Shown: in pieces, positions 36,789-45,935 of the stretch | Layout of the letters: each line of letters starts with the position of its first letter | How positions within the stretch are numbered: the stretch's first letter is position 1 | DNA from: Moritella dasanensis ArB 0140 | GTDB taxonomy: Bacteria > Pseudomonadota > Gammaproteobacteria > Enterobacterales > Moritellaceae | Assembly: GCF_000276805.1 (NCBI RefSeq) | Contig: NZ_AKXQ01000006.1 | Coordinates: forward strand, 151,420-215,419 | Length of the DNA stretch: 64,000 nucleotides | Direction of reading: 5' to 3' | Program-made: the position numbers and the translations under genes | Notes under the pieces: generated by a model | The model's database searches: none | The model's input: only the letters and a program-made list of their open reading frames with translations | What the model was told of the DNA's origin: nothing

Positions 36789-37841
36789 TTATTTGTCATC
36801 ATTGTCATTGTTATCGCCTAAATTCAATAAACCACCACGTAATGCTACATGGTCGATATCAGATTTAGTTAAATTACTTACTTTCAGTTTTTTACTAATT
36901 TTAACCGCTACATTGTCTTTATTCCGACCTAGTTTGGCTTTATAACTCGGTAAATCTTCAATAAATACAGTGAGTTCTTCAGGCATATCGACCGGAATAA
37001 TATCGCCGGCTTTTAATTCCATGATTTGCCCTAGCGTTAACTCAGTTTCAAGTAATCGAGTACTAAGCTCTACCGGTACATCTAAGATCTCTTCTTGTAA
37101 CGCCGAACTCCAGCGTTCATCGGTATCTTCTTTATCACTTTGCACACCCGCATCGAGTAATTCACGGATCGGCTCTAGCATCGAATACGGCATGGTAATA
37201 TGGAAATCACCACCACCACCATCAAGTTCAATATGGAACGAGCTCACCACCACAACTTCTGTTGGGCTAACAATATTCGCCATTGCCGGGTTCACTTCCG
37301 AATCAAGGTATTCAAACTCTGAATCCATGACTGGCGCCCATGCCTCGTGATAATCTTCAAATACTATCTTCAATAACATTTGAATAATACGACGCTCTGT
37401 CGGCGTAAACTCACGACCTTCAATCTTGGCATGATAACGACCATCACCACCAAAAAAGTTTTCAACCAAAATAAATACTAACCGCGCTTCCATGGTCACT
37501 AACGCAGTGCCTTTTAATGGTCGGAAACGTACCATGTTCAAACTCGTCGGTACAAATAACGTATGTACGTACTCACCAAACTTGAGCATCTGTACGCCAT
37601 TAATTGATACTTCAGCAGTACGACGCATCATATTAAAAAGGCTGATCCGCATGTGACGCGCGAAACGTTCATTAACCAACTCCAGCGTTGGCATACGGCC
37701 ACGTACAATACGGTCTTGCGATGAAAAGTCAAAATCAACAATACTGGCACTGTCTTCGACGGTGTCAAACTCATCTTCTTCAACATCATCAACACCATGT
37801 AATAGCGCATCGATCTCGTCTTGGCTTAATAAATCACTCAC
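36789..37841 (-). CDS. fliM: Flagellar motor switch protein FliM
   Basis: This C-ring protein receives CheY-P. The N-terminal CheY-binding peptide LSQDEIDALLHGV is intact, followed by a CheC-like middle domain and a C-terminal SpoA domain (LETELTLGQIMELKAGDIIP). Length is 350 aa. The start is GTG with AGG six bases upstream. It follows fliL by 7 nt. Confidence 0.97.
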   Translation of the reverse strand: MSDLLSQDEIDALLHGVDDVEEDEFDTVEDSASIVDFDFSSQDRIVRGRMPTLELVNERFARHMRISLFNMMRRTAEVSINGVQMLKFGEYVHTLFVPTSLNMVRFRPLKGTALVTMEARLVFILVENFFGGDGRYHAKIEGREFTPTERRIIQMLLKIVFEDYHEAWAPVMDSEFEYLDSEVNPAMANIVSPTEVVVVSSFHIELDGGGGDFHITMPYSMLEPIRELLDAGVQSDKEDTDERWSSALQEEILDVPVELSTRLLETELTLGQIMELKAGDIIPVDMPEELTVFIEDLPSYKAKLGRNKDNVAVKISKKLKVSNLTKSDIDHVALRGGLLNLGDNNDNDDK

Positions 37842-37848
37842 ACTTAAC

Positions 37849-38361
37849 CTACTGCATTACAAAACCAGAAAACAGGATTTTTTCAATCGCCGCGACTCCG
37901 GTATATTTTGTCAAAATTTCATTCACACTCGTTAATGAGTCCGTACGTACTAATTCTTTACCTTGATAGGTTGCTAATTGCTGCTCTGTTGTGGCGCTAA
38001 AGACTTGTAGCAAAGTACTCTCAACCAGCGGTAAATTGGCTTTCACTAAGTCTTGATTATCACTGCCACGTACCATTAGCTGGACTTTTATTTGTACTAA
38101 GCGCTCACGCTTCAAGCCAATAACATTAAAGACAAAAGGACGTGGTAGAGCAACATAATAAGCAGTCTGGTCAGCGCTTTTATCAACAATTTTCGTTGCT
38201 ACTTCAGTACTATCAGTGGCAACACTATCATCACCACCACTTAGTAAGAAAAATGCCGCGCCGCCACCAGCAAGCGCTAAGATTAAAATTATCGCAATGA
38301 TAATAATTTTCTTATTCCCTTTACCTTTTTCATCTAGTTTCAGGTCTTTGTCGTCGGCCAT
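37849..38361 (-). CDS. fliL: Flagellar basal-body protein FliL
   Basis: This inner-membrane protein supports stator function at the motor. A lysine-rich cytoplasmic N-terminus precedes one membrane segment (about residues 18-40), and the periplasmic domain holds the FliL pattern YYVALPRPFVFNV and LVQIKVQLMVRG. It is 170 aa. It is the second gene after fliK. Confidence 0.94.
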   Translation of the reverse strand: MADDKDLKLDEKGKGNKKIIIIAIILILALAGGGAAFFLLSGGDDSVATDSTEVATKIVDKSADQTAYYVALPRPFVFNVIGLKRERLVQIKVQLMVRGSDNQDLVKANLPLVESTLLQVFSATTEQQLATYQGKELVRTDSLTSVNEILTKYTGVAAIEKILFSGFVMQ

Positions 38362-38427
38362 TGTGATCCTTAAATCGAATGCTCTATTGTGCTATATGAA
38401 TGCTAATACTGTCACTGATGAAACAGC

Positions 38428-39993
38428 TTAGGCGTAAAAGTCTACCCCTTTAGCCGAGTCTTGCCAATACGGAGTCGTCACAGGTGCTTCACTCTGTGAA
38501 TCTATCGCGTGATTCGCTTGATTATTGCTATTTTTTTGTCCGTTTTCTTGTCTTGCTTGCTGAAATCCAGATTGCTGCTGGCCACTGTCAGCTTGTACCT
38601 GTGTATCACCGAGTGTCATGCCTTGTTGCTGGAGCATTTCTCGTAATCGCGGCATTTGCTGCTCAAGTAAATCTCGGCTTTGATTATTCTGCGCTTGGAT
38701 TGTCACATTTATCTGATCATTTTGCACAACCAATTTGATATTCATGCTACCTAATTCTGCAGGGTCTAAGCGGATTGTCGCAGTTTGTAATTCTTTGCCG
38801 GCCATGATGGCGATTTTTTCATTTAATTCCGAACTGGCGAGATTGTTATTAAGATGCACCCGTTTCTCTAATACTTGCTGTTCAGCGTCCGTTAATATCG
38901 GCGCCTTTGCCAGGGTACGCGTCGTTTGATCTAACAGTTCGGGCTTACGTGCTGACTCCATAATTTGCGCAAAATCGAGTTGTTCAATGGGTTCAGCTGA
39001 TGTCGTGCTCAGCTGATCTCGCGCTGAATCGTTACTTTCAGTTGCGGCACTGTTGATACCAGCAGCCATGTTATTTGGTTGACCAAACGGTGTGTTCTTC
39101 GTCATCCCGGCGTCGCCAAAGCCAGTAGCTAAGCTAGCTTTACCAGCGCCGCCATCTAACCCTTCACTATTAACTGAGCCATCGCCATTAATTGTATCGC
39201 CAGTCGCCTGTAAATCATCTTTCGCAGAACGGCTGTTATTGTCAGTCAGACCCGCAACAGTCGACATCCCCGCTAACGTTGATGCTGTGATCGTATCAAT
39301 TGGAGCTGTCGCATTTGCTGAGGTTGTAGATAATTCGCTCATTGGTAATGCTTGCGTCAGTTCATCGCTGCCAGCATCACTAACATCTGTCGTTTTTGCA
39401 GCGTTACTCTCAAGCGCGGATAATTCAGTCATGTCAATTGATGTTGATGTTGATGTTGATGTTGATGAGGCAATATTCGCCCCCTTTGTAGCTGAAGGCA
39501 ATTCATTACCGTTGGCTTGACCTTGCACGGATTTTCCCGCGTCACTCGCTGCATTGCCTTGCAATAACATAGATGATTGACCAAGGCGCGCTAAAAAGTC
39601 ATCACTACTTTCATTTTGTGGCAGACTGTCAGAGGGACTTTTTTCGTTTAACTCATCGCCAGATATCACTTCAACGTCATCTGCGTTATTAATTAATCCA
39701 GCAGTGACAATATCATCATCACTGTTCAAAGTAGCAGCCGCAGGGCCAGTCGCAACACTCTCGCCCGCTAGCGCAGCGGTGCTATTGTTCGATTTTACAG
39801 TGGCGTTATCGGCGGTGTTATTATCACTGCTAAAGAGAGAGAACAATTTAGAAAAGCTACTTTCAGGGGTACTCGACTCTCCATCATTCGCGATATCTGC
39901 AGCGGCATCGCTTTTGACATTAAGCGCAGACGATTTGTTATTCGCCGCCTGCGTATCCGTCATCGCTGTTGATTTTTGTAGAGAGAAAGTCAT
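38428..39993 (-). CDS. fliK: Flagellar hook-length control protein FliK
   Basis: This exported ruler sets hook length and triggers the export switch with FlhB. The conserved C-terminal hook domain lies at about residues 400-480 (IRLDPAELGSMNIKLVVQN, then MPRLREMLQQQGMTLGDTQV). The first ~380 residues are low-complexity, rich in S, T, A, N and D, as usual for FliK. A run of Ser-Thr repeats is encoded by five perfect copies of a hexamer. A sigma-54 promoter lies upstream. Confidence 0.92.
   Translation of the reverse strand: MTFSLQKSTAMTDTQAANNKSSALNVKSDAAADIANDGESSTPESSFSKLFSLFSSDNNTADNATVKSNNSTAALAGESVATGPAAATLNSDDDIVTAGLINNADDVEVISGDELNEKSPSDSLPQNESSDDFLARLGQSSMLLQGNAASDAGKSVQGQANGNELPSATKGANIASSTSTSTSTSIDMTELSALESNAAKTTDVSDAGSDELTQALPMSELSTTSANATAPIDTITASTLAGMSTVAGLTDNNSRSAKDDLQATGDTINGDGSVNSEGLDGGAGKASLATGFGDAGMTKNTPFGQPNNMAAGINSAATESNDSARDQLSTTSAEPIEQLDFAQIMESARKPELLDQTTRTLAKAPILTDAEQQVLEKRVHLNNNLASSELNEKIAIMAGKELQTATIRLDPAELGSMNIKLVVQNDQINVTIQAQNNQSRDLLEQQMPRLREMLQQQGMTLGDTQVQADSGQQQSGFQQARQENGQKNSNNQANHAIDSQSEAPVTTPYWQDSAKGVDFYA
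39438..39467 (-). repeat. Hexanucleotide tandem repeat in fliK
   Basis: Five perfect tandem copies of TTGATG on the + strand (CATCAA on the coding strand) encode alternating Ser-Thr. Because the unit is 6 bp, copy-number changes keep the frame and would only alter the length of the FliK ruler region. Confidence 0.9.
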
Positions 39994-40037
39994 AGTTCAA
40001 GCCTAAATGTCATCAATAAGGAATTATAGCTAAACGA

Positions 40038-40056
40038 TTGCAAAATTCACGCCAGA
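40038..40056 (-). promoter_or_regulatory. Sigma-54 promoter before fliK
   Basis: On the minus strand CTGGCGTGAATTTTGCAA matches the -24/-12 consensus, with GG and GC exactly 10 bases apart and a perfect TTGCA half. It lies 45-63 bases before the fliK ATG, between fliJ and fliK, so fliK probably starts its own transcript. Confidence 0.85.
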
Positions 40057-40074
40057 TTATGCTCTTACGTGCGT

Positions 40075-40521
40075 TTAGCGATTATTTTTACGCTTGAAGT
40101 ATTGGAAGTTAGAAAACTCATCAAGATCTTTTTGCTCGCGGCGGTGTTCGACAAGTTGGGCGGCGGTTTTTCGCTTATCTAACAACAAACCAAGGGCATC
40201 CCGTTTCTTACGGATCTCCATCCAATCCCGATGTTTGTTATTGACGGTTTGTTGGATATTGTCGAGTGCTTGCTTTTGCTCAAACTCGGCCAGTTCTAGT
40301 TTTTTCATGAAGTTATGATAGTGCGCATAACTATCACCCGATATACCTTCGGCACCTTTGTCAGTAAACTTTTGCAGATATTGTTTACGATAATCACTCA
40401 GTTGTTGCATTTGGGTATGATAACGTACTGCATCTTGTTGGATCAGTGCATACGCTCTGGCGGCATATTTCTCTTGCTCTGTAAGCTGCTGGTGCACACG
40501 CTCTAACGCGGTATTAGACAT
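40075..40521 (-). CDS. fliJ: Flagellar export chaperone FliJ
   Basis: This 148-aa, almost fully helical coiled-coil protein acts as an escort in export and binds FliI and FlhA. It has many charged residues with Gln-rich heptads (LTEQEKYAARAYALIQQDAV) and a basic C-terminus. The sequence itself is only moderately conserved; the assignment rests on position after fliI and on the coiled-coil pattern. Confidence 0.9.
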   Translation of the reverse strand: MSNTALERVHQQLTEQEKYAARAYALIQQDAVRYHTQMQQLSDYRKQYLQKFTDKGAEGISGDSYAHYHNFMKKLELAEFEQKQALDNIQQTVNNKHRDWMEIRKKRDALGLLLDKRKTAAQLVEHRREQKDLDEFSNFQYFKRKNNR

Positions 40522-40539
40522 ATTATTGACACTGTTTCA

Positions 40540-41877
40540 TTATGGGGCTGCCACGCCTAAATGCGGCGCGATGGCAGTCAGCATTTCTTCACATTGTGAA
40601 AACGGAATAACTTCTTTCATTCCTTGCTGTAAGAATTGGTCCATCGCCGGTTTTAAGCGAATGGCGCGGTCAATTTTAGCATCGGCACCTTGGTTATATG
40701 CACCAATAGCCACCAGATCTTTATTCTGTTGGTATAACGAGTACGCTTGCTTAAAACCACGTGCGGCGGCTTGATGGAAATCACTGGTGACCATCGGCAT
40801 AACACGACTAATAGACTTTTCAATATCAATCGCAGGGTAATGTCCCGCATCCGTTAAGTCACGTGATAATACGATATGGCCATCAAGAATGGCGCGTGAT
40901 GCATCAGCAATCGGATCTTGTAAATCATCACCTTCGGTGAGTACTGTAAAGAAGGCAGTAATTGAGCCTTGCTCGTCATTACCGTTACCAGCACGTTCCA
41001 CCAACTGTGGTAGTTTTGCAAAAACCGACGGCGGGTAACCTTTAGTTGCAGGCGGCTCGCCAACGGCTAAGGCAATTTCACGTTGTGCTTGGGCAAAACG
41101 CGTCAACGAATCCATTAACAGTAAAACATTCAAACCTTGGTCACGAAAATATTCTGCAATGGCTAACGATGTTTCACAACCTTTCAGACGCATCAAGGGT
41201 GATGCATCCGCAGGGGCGGCGACAACGACTGAACGCGCGCGTCCTTCGTCACCCAGGATCTCTTCAATAAATTCTTTTACTTCTCGACCACGTTCACCAA
41301 TCAAACCAACGACAACAACATCCGCAGTCGAACCGCGCGTCATCATCCCTAACAGCACACTCTTACCGACACCAGAACCAGCAAAAAGCCCCATACGCTG
41401 ACCTTGACCTACGGTTAGCATGGCATTAATGGCTTTAACGCCAACATCCAGTGGTTTTGAAATTTGTTTACGTGACAGCGGATTAATACGTTTGGCAGTA
41501 AAAGACGTGGTTTGTCCGGTAATGATCTCGCCTTTACCGTCAATCGGCTTGCCGACACCGTCTAACACCCGCCCCAGTAATTCCATACCAACGGGAATAC
41601 CTTGGGTTTCATTAAGCGGAGTGACTTTGGCGCCGGGGATAATACCGGTGACCTGTTCACTGGGCATTAAGAATAATTTGTCACCATCAAAACCCACAAC
41701 TTCGGCATCCATCAGCCCGTTATCGGTTTCGACAGAACACAAACTGCCAATCGCAGCGCGGCAACCAACAGCTTCGAGCGTCAAGCCAACAACACGTGTC
41801 AACTTGCCCGCGACAGTTGGCTTGTTCGCCAACGAGGTGGTTTTTAATTGTTGTAATCGACTAAGGAGCTCGGTCAT
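40540..41877 (-). CDS. fliI: Flagellum-specific ATPase FliI
   Basis: This hexameric ATPase of the flagellar export system is related to the F1 beta subunit. Walker A is [15 protein letters not shown], Walker B lies in [18 protein letters not shown], and [18 protein letters not shown] is diagnostic. Length is 445 aa. The start codon overlaps the fliH stop by one base (TAATG). Confidence 0.97.
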   Translation of the reverse strand: MTELLSRLQQLKTTSLANKPTVAGKLTRVVGLTLEAVGCRAAIGSLCSVETDNGLMDAEVVGFDGDKLFLMPSEQVTGIIPGAKVTPLNETQGIPVGMELLGRVLDGVGKPIDGKGEIITGQTTSFTAKRINPLSRKQISKPLDVGVKAINAMLTVGQGQRMGLFAGSGVGKSVLLGMMTRGSTADVVVVGLIGERGREVKEFIEEILGDEGRARSVVVAAPADASPLMRLKGCETSLAIAEYFRDQGLNVLLLMDSLTRFAQAQREIALAVGEPPATKGYPPSVFAKLPQLVERAGNGNDEQGSITAFFTVLTEGDDLQDPIADASRAILDGHIVLSRDLTDAGHYPAIDIEKSISRVMPMVTSDFHQAAARGFKQAYSLYQQNKDLVAIGAYNQGADAKIDRAIRLKPAMDQFLQQGMKEVIPFSQCEEMLTAIAPHLGVAAP

Positions 41878-42677
41878 TATGCGCCCGGTTTATTAGCAAT
41901 AAGGAATTGACGCATCATCTGCTTGATACGCTGTTCCATTAACAGTTCGACCGAAGATACTTCATTATTAATAACCAAATCACCTTGTTTCATCATCGGT
42001 TCTGAGATTAATACCCAACCACGTTTCTCACACTCTTCAGGGGCGTAATATTCATTAATTACGGCTAAATCATCAGGGTGCAATGTAATGGTAATTTTTT
42101 GTTCCAGCACAGGTAACGCAGCCAGTGCTAATTTTAATGTTTGTAGCATGATATCGTGATTAAAGGTGACCTCAGTCTTAATTAACTCTTCGGCCAAACC
42201 TGTTGCCACACGAATCAATTCATTTTCAACTTCGCTATTAACGGCCGCTAAAGGGGCGTGCATTTGCGTTTGCAATTGTTCCCACGCCGCGGATTTCTCT
42301 AGCACTTGCTGCTGCCCTTCTGCAAGTCCTTGCGCCAGTCCTTGCGTATGGCCCTCGGTTTCACCTTGGCTAAGCCCCTCAGCCGAGCCGCTGGTGAAGC
42401 CATCTTGATAACCTTGTTCTTTACCCTCAGCAAAACCATCTTCATACGCCGCTTGGCGTATTGCATCAAGCTCTTCAGCCGTCATCGGCTGAGGTTCAAT
42501 CTCTTCAACCTGTTCATGACTCGGTTTACCTTCATACCAGTCATGCTTCATGCCCAGTGCATTGGTATTAAGCGCTGCTGCTTGGGTATTCTCAAACTCA
42601 GGTAAATACCAATCTTCTATTTCATGTTCATCACTACCTTCAAAAGGTGGGATATTCGACTTCAAACTATCCGTCAT
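41877..42677 (-). CDS. fliH: Flagellar export regulator FliH
   Basis: This negative regulator and stator of FliI has 266 aa. The middle region (about residues 75-125) has the glycine repeat typical of FliH ([17 protein letters not shown] and onward with G every fourth residue). The C-terminal domain resembles the ATPase delta/E subunit ([17 protein letters not shown]). The acidic N-terminal extension would contact the C-ring. Confidence 0.93.
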   Translation of the reverse strand: MTDSLKSNIPPFEGSDEHEIEDWYLPEFENTQAAALNTNALGMKHDWYEGKPSHEQVEEIEPQPMTAEELDAIRQAAYEDGFAEGKEQGYQDGFTSGSAEGLSQGETEGHTQGLAQGLAEGQQQVLEKSAAWEQLQTQMHAPLAAVNSEVENELIRVATGLAEELIKTEVTFNHDIMLQTLKLALAALPVLEQKITITLHPDDLAVINEYYAPEECEKRGWVLISEPMMKQGDLVINNEVSSVELLMEQRIKQMMRQFLIANKPGA

Positions 42678-42704
42678 ACTCGAATTCCATCAACGGTCGT
42701 GTGC

Positions 42705-43748
42705 TTATAAGAAGTCATCACCACCGCCTCCGCCTAACATGATGTCACCGCTGTCAGCTAAGCGACGCGCAATAGATAAGATCTCTTTCTGCGCAGATTC
42801 AACTTCACTAACGCGGATAGGACCCATAGCTTCGAGATCGTCTTCCAACATTTCAACTTGACGTTTCGACATGTTTTTAAAGATCTTATCTTTCAGTTGA
42901 TCATCAGCGCCTTTCAGTGCTTTTTGTAATTGCTCTTGCGATACTTCACGCAATAGCGCTTGAATACCACGGTCATCAACATCGATAAGATTTTCGAATA
43001 CAAACATAAGGTCTTGGATCTGTTGACTGATCTCTTCGTCCGATTCACGGATCGCATCCATTAATTGACCTTCAATATTGGTATCGAGGTAGTTCATAAT
43101 ATTGGCCGCCGCTTTCAGACCACCCATCTTCGCCGCTTGCGCGCCAGATTGACCAGCAAACTGTTTCTCCATGATCTCATTTAGCTCATGCAGTGCCGCG
43201 GGTTGTACTTCTTCTAAATTGGCAATACGCATCATTAAGTCGATCCGTACTTTATCTTGGAATTGCGATAAGATCTCAGCTGACTGTTCAGGTTCTAAAT
43301 AAGACAATACAATGGTTTGGATCTGAGGATGCTCATTATGAATGATATTCGCCACCTGACGTGCATCCATCCATTTCAGTGAATCAAGACCTTTAGCGCC
43401 ACTGCCCATGATGATTTGATCAACCAGGTTACCGGCTTTGTCTGCACCTAACGCCGCAGTTAAGGCATTACGTACGAAGTCTTCACTGCCCACGCCAATG
43501 TTAGTGAACTTTTGGATGTCATCAATGAATGCACGATGTACACCAGCTACCTTCGCCTGTGAAAAGTCCTTCATCGAGGCCATCGCCATACCCAAGCGTT
43601 GTACTTGTTTTGGCTCTAACTGGCGAAAAATAGTCGCCGCATCACCTTCATTCAGGCTCAACATTAATATCGCTGAACGTTCAATACCGGTTAAGGTGGT
43701 CGCGTCGAACTTATCGGTCGTGGCTACTTGTTTATTCGAATCAGGCAT
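42705..43748 (-). CDS. fliG: Flagellar motor switch protein FliG
   Basis: This rotor protein transmits torque and mounts the C-ring on FliF. Length is 347 aa. The middle EHPQ segment (IIHNEHPQIQTIVLSYL) and the charged torque helix region (DDRGIQALLREVSQEQLQKAL) are intact. The start overlaps fliF by 8 nt. Confidence 0.97.
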   Translation of the reverse strand: MPDSNKQVATTDKFDATTLTGIERSAILMLSLNEGDAATIFRQLEPKQVQRLGMAMASMKDFSQAKVAGVHRAFIDDIQKFTNIGVGSEDFVRNALTAALGADKAGNLVDQIIMGSGAKGLDSLKWMDARQVANIIHNEHPQIQTIVLSYLEPEQSAEILSQFQDKVRIDLMMRIANLEEVQPAALHELNEIMEKQFAGQSGAQAAKMGGLKAAANIMNYLDTNIEGQLMDAIRESDEEISQQIQDLMFVFENLIDVDDRGIQALLREVSQEQLQKALKGADDQLKDKIFKNMSKRQVEMLEDDLEAMGPIRVSEVESAQKEILSIARRLADSGDIMLGGGGGDDFL

Positions 43749-45450
43749 CTTCTATCATCCATTCTTTTATCACTAATGCAGTTAAGTCTGGTTCGTTGGC
43801 AACCAGTGCACGAACCGCTTCTAGCAAGTCTTCATCTTTATGTAAATTAGGTAATTGTAAATGACCACTGCGCATCGCAAAGTCAGTATCACCATCGGCA
43901 TCGGCAGTAAGCAATTGCATGTCTTCATCATTTTCAATTGCGCTAATACCTAAATCTAAATCTTCTTTGTCGTCTTCAACGTCATTATTGATTAAGCGTT
44001 TAATCATTGGACGAATAATCGCCATAATTAAGACCACAATCACAATCAAGCTGGCGACTACACGAATGGCACGCCAGAACCACTCTTCTTCCCAGATTGG
44101 CAGCGCAGCCATCGCGGCTAATTCTGGACGATTAAAAGGAATAGCAACGACTTCTAAACTATCACCACGATTGACATTAAAACCGACACCACCTTGTAAT
44201 ACTCGGCGGATATTCGCAATTTCAGCTTGACTACGCGGCTCTCTCACTAAGGTACCGTCAGCGCCGGTACTGTTAATGTAATCGATCGCAACCGATACAC
44301 TTAAACGTTTAATAATACCGCTTTGTGACTTGGTATGACTGATCGTGGTATCGAGTTCATAGTTTCGCGTTGATTCTTTTTGCGACTGGCCAATAGGACG
44401 TGCAGCAGCATTGCCCGCGCCGGCTTCTTCAGGAATGTCAGCATCCAATGGCGGTTGGTTGGTTAATGCCCCTGGAATACCTTGATTACCATTACCGAGC
44501 GATTGACGTTCAAGTAACATTTCACTACGGACAGCGGGTAGGTCAGGATTAAAACGTTTTTGAGTTTGTTCTGTCACACTAAAGTCCATAGAGACATCAA
44601 CTTCAGCAGTGTAGTTACTCACCCCTAAGATAGGGATCAAGATAGAATCAATTTTTTCGCGGTACTCACGTTCGTGATTTTTCACCATTTCAAATTCACG
44701 GCGGCCTTTTGCAGCCAGCATGTTTTGGCTACCAGAGTTAAGTAAACGGCCATTTTGATCGGTTAATGTCACCCGTGTTGGTTCTAAGCCTTGTACGGCA
44801 GAAGCAACTAATTGCACCATAGAATCAATATTTTCTTGGGAGATGGCGCTACTATTACGCACCGTTAATACCACGGTAGCGCTGGGTTTTTTCTCGCGTT
44901 TAGCAAATACATTTTCTTTCGGTATCGCCAGTAAAACCTGTGCTTTTGACACATGTTTAAATTCTTCTAATGCGCGTGAGATTTGACGTTCACGGCCGAG
45001 TTTCAAACGTTCTCGTTCAACCCGTTGACTGACACCAAAGCCCATATCTTTCATTAAGATATCGTCACCTTGTAATTGTGTAGTGGTTAAACCAGAACGA
45101 CGTAAATTAAGTTTAATGTCTTGATATTGTTCTGCCGGTACAGACACTGTATCGCCATTAATTTTATATTCTATTTTTTGTAGGTCTAAAAATTCGAGGG
45201 TTTCAATGAGTTCAGCGGTTTGATACGTGCCTAACGGACGCATTTCAGGTTCTTTACCCCAAAGTAAAATAAACACCACTAAAGTTAGCGAGATCGCTAA
45301 TGCCAGAATGAGAATAATTTGACGTAAGATATCAGAGTTAGAAAAAAAACCAAATGCTGAGCTTTTCTGCTCATTCTCATCTAATTGCGCTAAATCATTA
45401 CCCATATCGTTGTTATTTGCGATACCTGTATTTGAAGCTGTATCAGCCAC
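43741..45450 (-). CDS. fliF: Flagellar MS-ring protein FliF
   Basis: This protein forms the MS-ring in the inner membrane, the base of the flagellum. It has two membrane segments (about residues 45-65 and 460-480) and a periplasmic YscJ-like domain with LKLGRERQISRALEEF and VSKAQVLLAIPKENVF. A FliG-binding C-terminus ends in LVANEPDLTALVIKEWM. Length is 569 aa. Confidence 0.97.
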   Translation of the reverse strand: MADTASNTGIANNNDMGNDLAQLDENEQKSSAFGFFSNSDILRQIILILALAISLTLVVFILLWGKEPEMRPLGTYQTAELIETLEFLDLQKIEYKINGDTVSVPAEQYQDIKLNLRRSGLTTTQLQGDDILMKDMGFGVSQRVERERLKLGRERQISRALEEFKHVSKAQVLLAIPKENVFAKREKKPSATVVLTVRNSSAISQENIDSMVQLVASAVQGLEPTRVTLTDQNGRLLNSGSQNMLAAKGRREFEMVKNHEREYREKIDSILIPILGVSNYTAEVDVSMDFSVTEQTQKRFNPDLPAVRSEMLLERQSLGNGNQGIPGALTNQPPLDADIPEEAGAGNAAARPIGQSQKESTRNYELDTTISHTKSQSGIIKRLSVSVAIDYINSTGADGTLVREPRSQAEIANIRRVLQGGVGFNVNRGDSLEVVAIPFNRPELAAMAALPIWEEEWFWRAIRVVASLIVIVVLIMAIIRPMIKRLINNDVEDDKEDLDLGISAIENDEDMQLLTADADGDTDFAMRSGHLQLPNLHKDEDLLEAVRALVANEPDLTALVIKEWMIEDA

Positions 45451-45472
45451 AGCAGTACTCCTTTACCCGAGA

Positions 45473-45802
45473 TTAAACAGGCATGCTCATTATTTCTTTA
45501 TAAGATTCGATCAATTTATTTCGAACCTGAACAGTAGCATCGAAAGCCACCCCAGATTTTTGCGAGGCTATCATAACATCACTTAGGGACACACTGCGAT
45601 CTCCTTGATCAAATCGGGTGCGTAAATCGCCTGTAGTCTGTTGTAATCCGTTCACATTATCCATTGCTTGCTGCAACATATCACCAAAATTAGCCGATGT
45701 CGTGCTTGGCGCTTTGACGGCGGTTGGATCGACTTCAAATTTAGTCGCTTGTAACGACATGCTTTGCATTTCAGAGTAAAGGTTGTTGGCTGCGATGTTC
45801 AT
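45473..45802 (-). CDS. fliE: Flagellar MS-ring/rod junction protein FliE
   Basis: This 109-aa protein joins the MS-ring to the rod. The C-terminal half carries the FliE signature (DVMIASQKSGVAFDATVQVRNKL) and ends YKEIMSMPV. It is the first gene of the fliEFGHIJ unit and has a sigma-54 promoter directly upstream. Confidence 0.96.
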   Translation of the reverse strand: MNIAANNLYSEMQSMSLQATKFEVDPTAVKAPSTTSANFGDMLQQAMDNVNGLQQTTGDLRTRFDQGDRSVSLSDVMIASQKSGVAFDATVQVRNKLIESYKEIMSMPV

Positions 45803-45862
45803 TGATTATCCTTAGTTGTCATATTTTTGACCTACTCGACTAATTTTGTCACTAACCAAATA

Positions 45863-45880
45863 AAGCAATTGTTATGCCAA
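45863..45880 (-). promoter_or_regulatory. Sigma-54 promoter before fliE
   Basis: On the minus strand TTGGCATAACAATTGCTT is an almost perfect -24/-12 element (TTGGCA-N6-TTGCT, GG and GC 10 bases apart). It begins right after the flrC terminator and lies 61-78 bases before the fliE ATG. FlrC- or FlrA-dependent activation is expected from the Vibrio scheme. Confidence 0.92.
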
Positions 45881-45915
45881 CAAAAAAGGCCGCAATTTCA
45901 ATCAATTGCGGCCTT
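45881..45915 (-). terminator. Rho-independent terminator after flrC
   Basis: A perfect 12-bp stem (AAGGCCGCAATT with AATTGCGGCCTT) with a 6-base loop is followed on the minus strand by six T. Confidence 0.95.
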
Positions 45916-45935
45916 AATAGATAATTCATTGATGA

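Noticed and set aside
39092..39520. A 142-codon open frame on the + strand opposite fliK
   Set aside because: It is antisense to the low-complexity part of fliK and is explained by its Ser/Thr/Ala codon bias.
42306..42605. Open frames on the + strand within fliH
   Set aside because: They mirror the glycine-repeat region of fliH and lack start signals.
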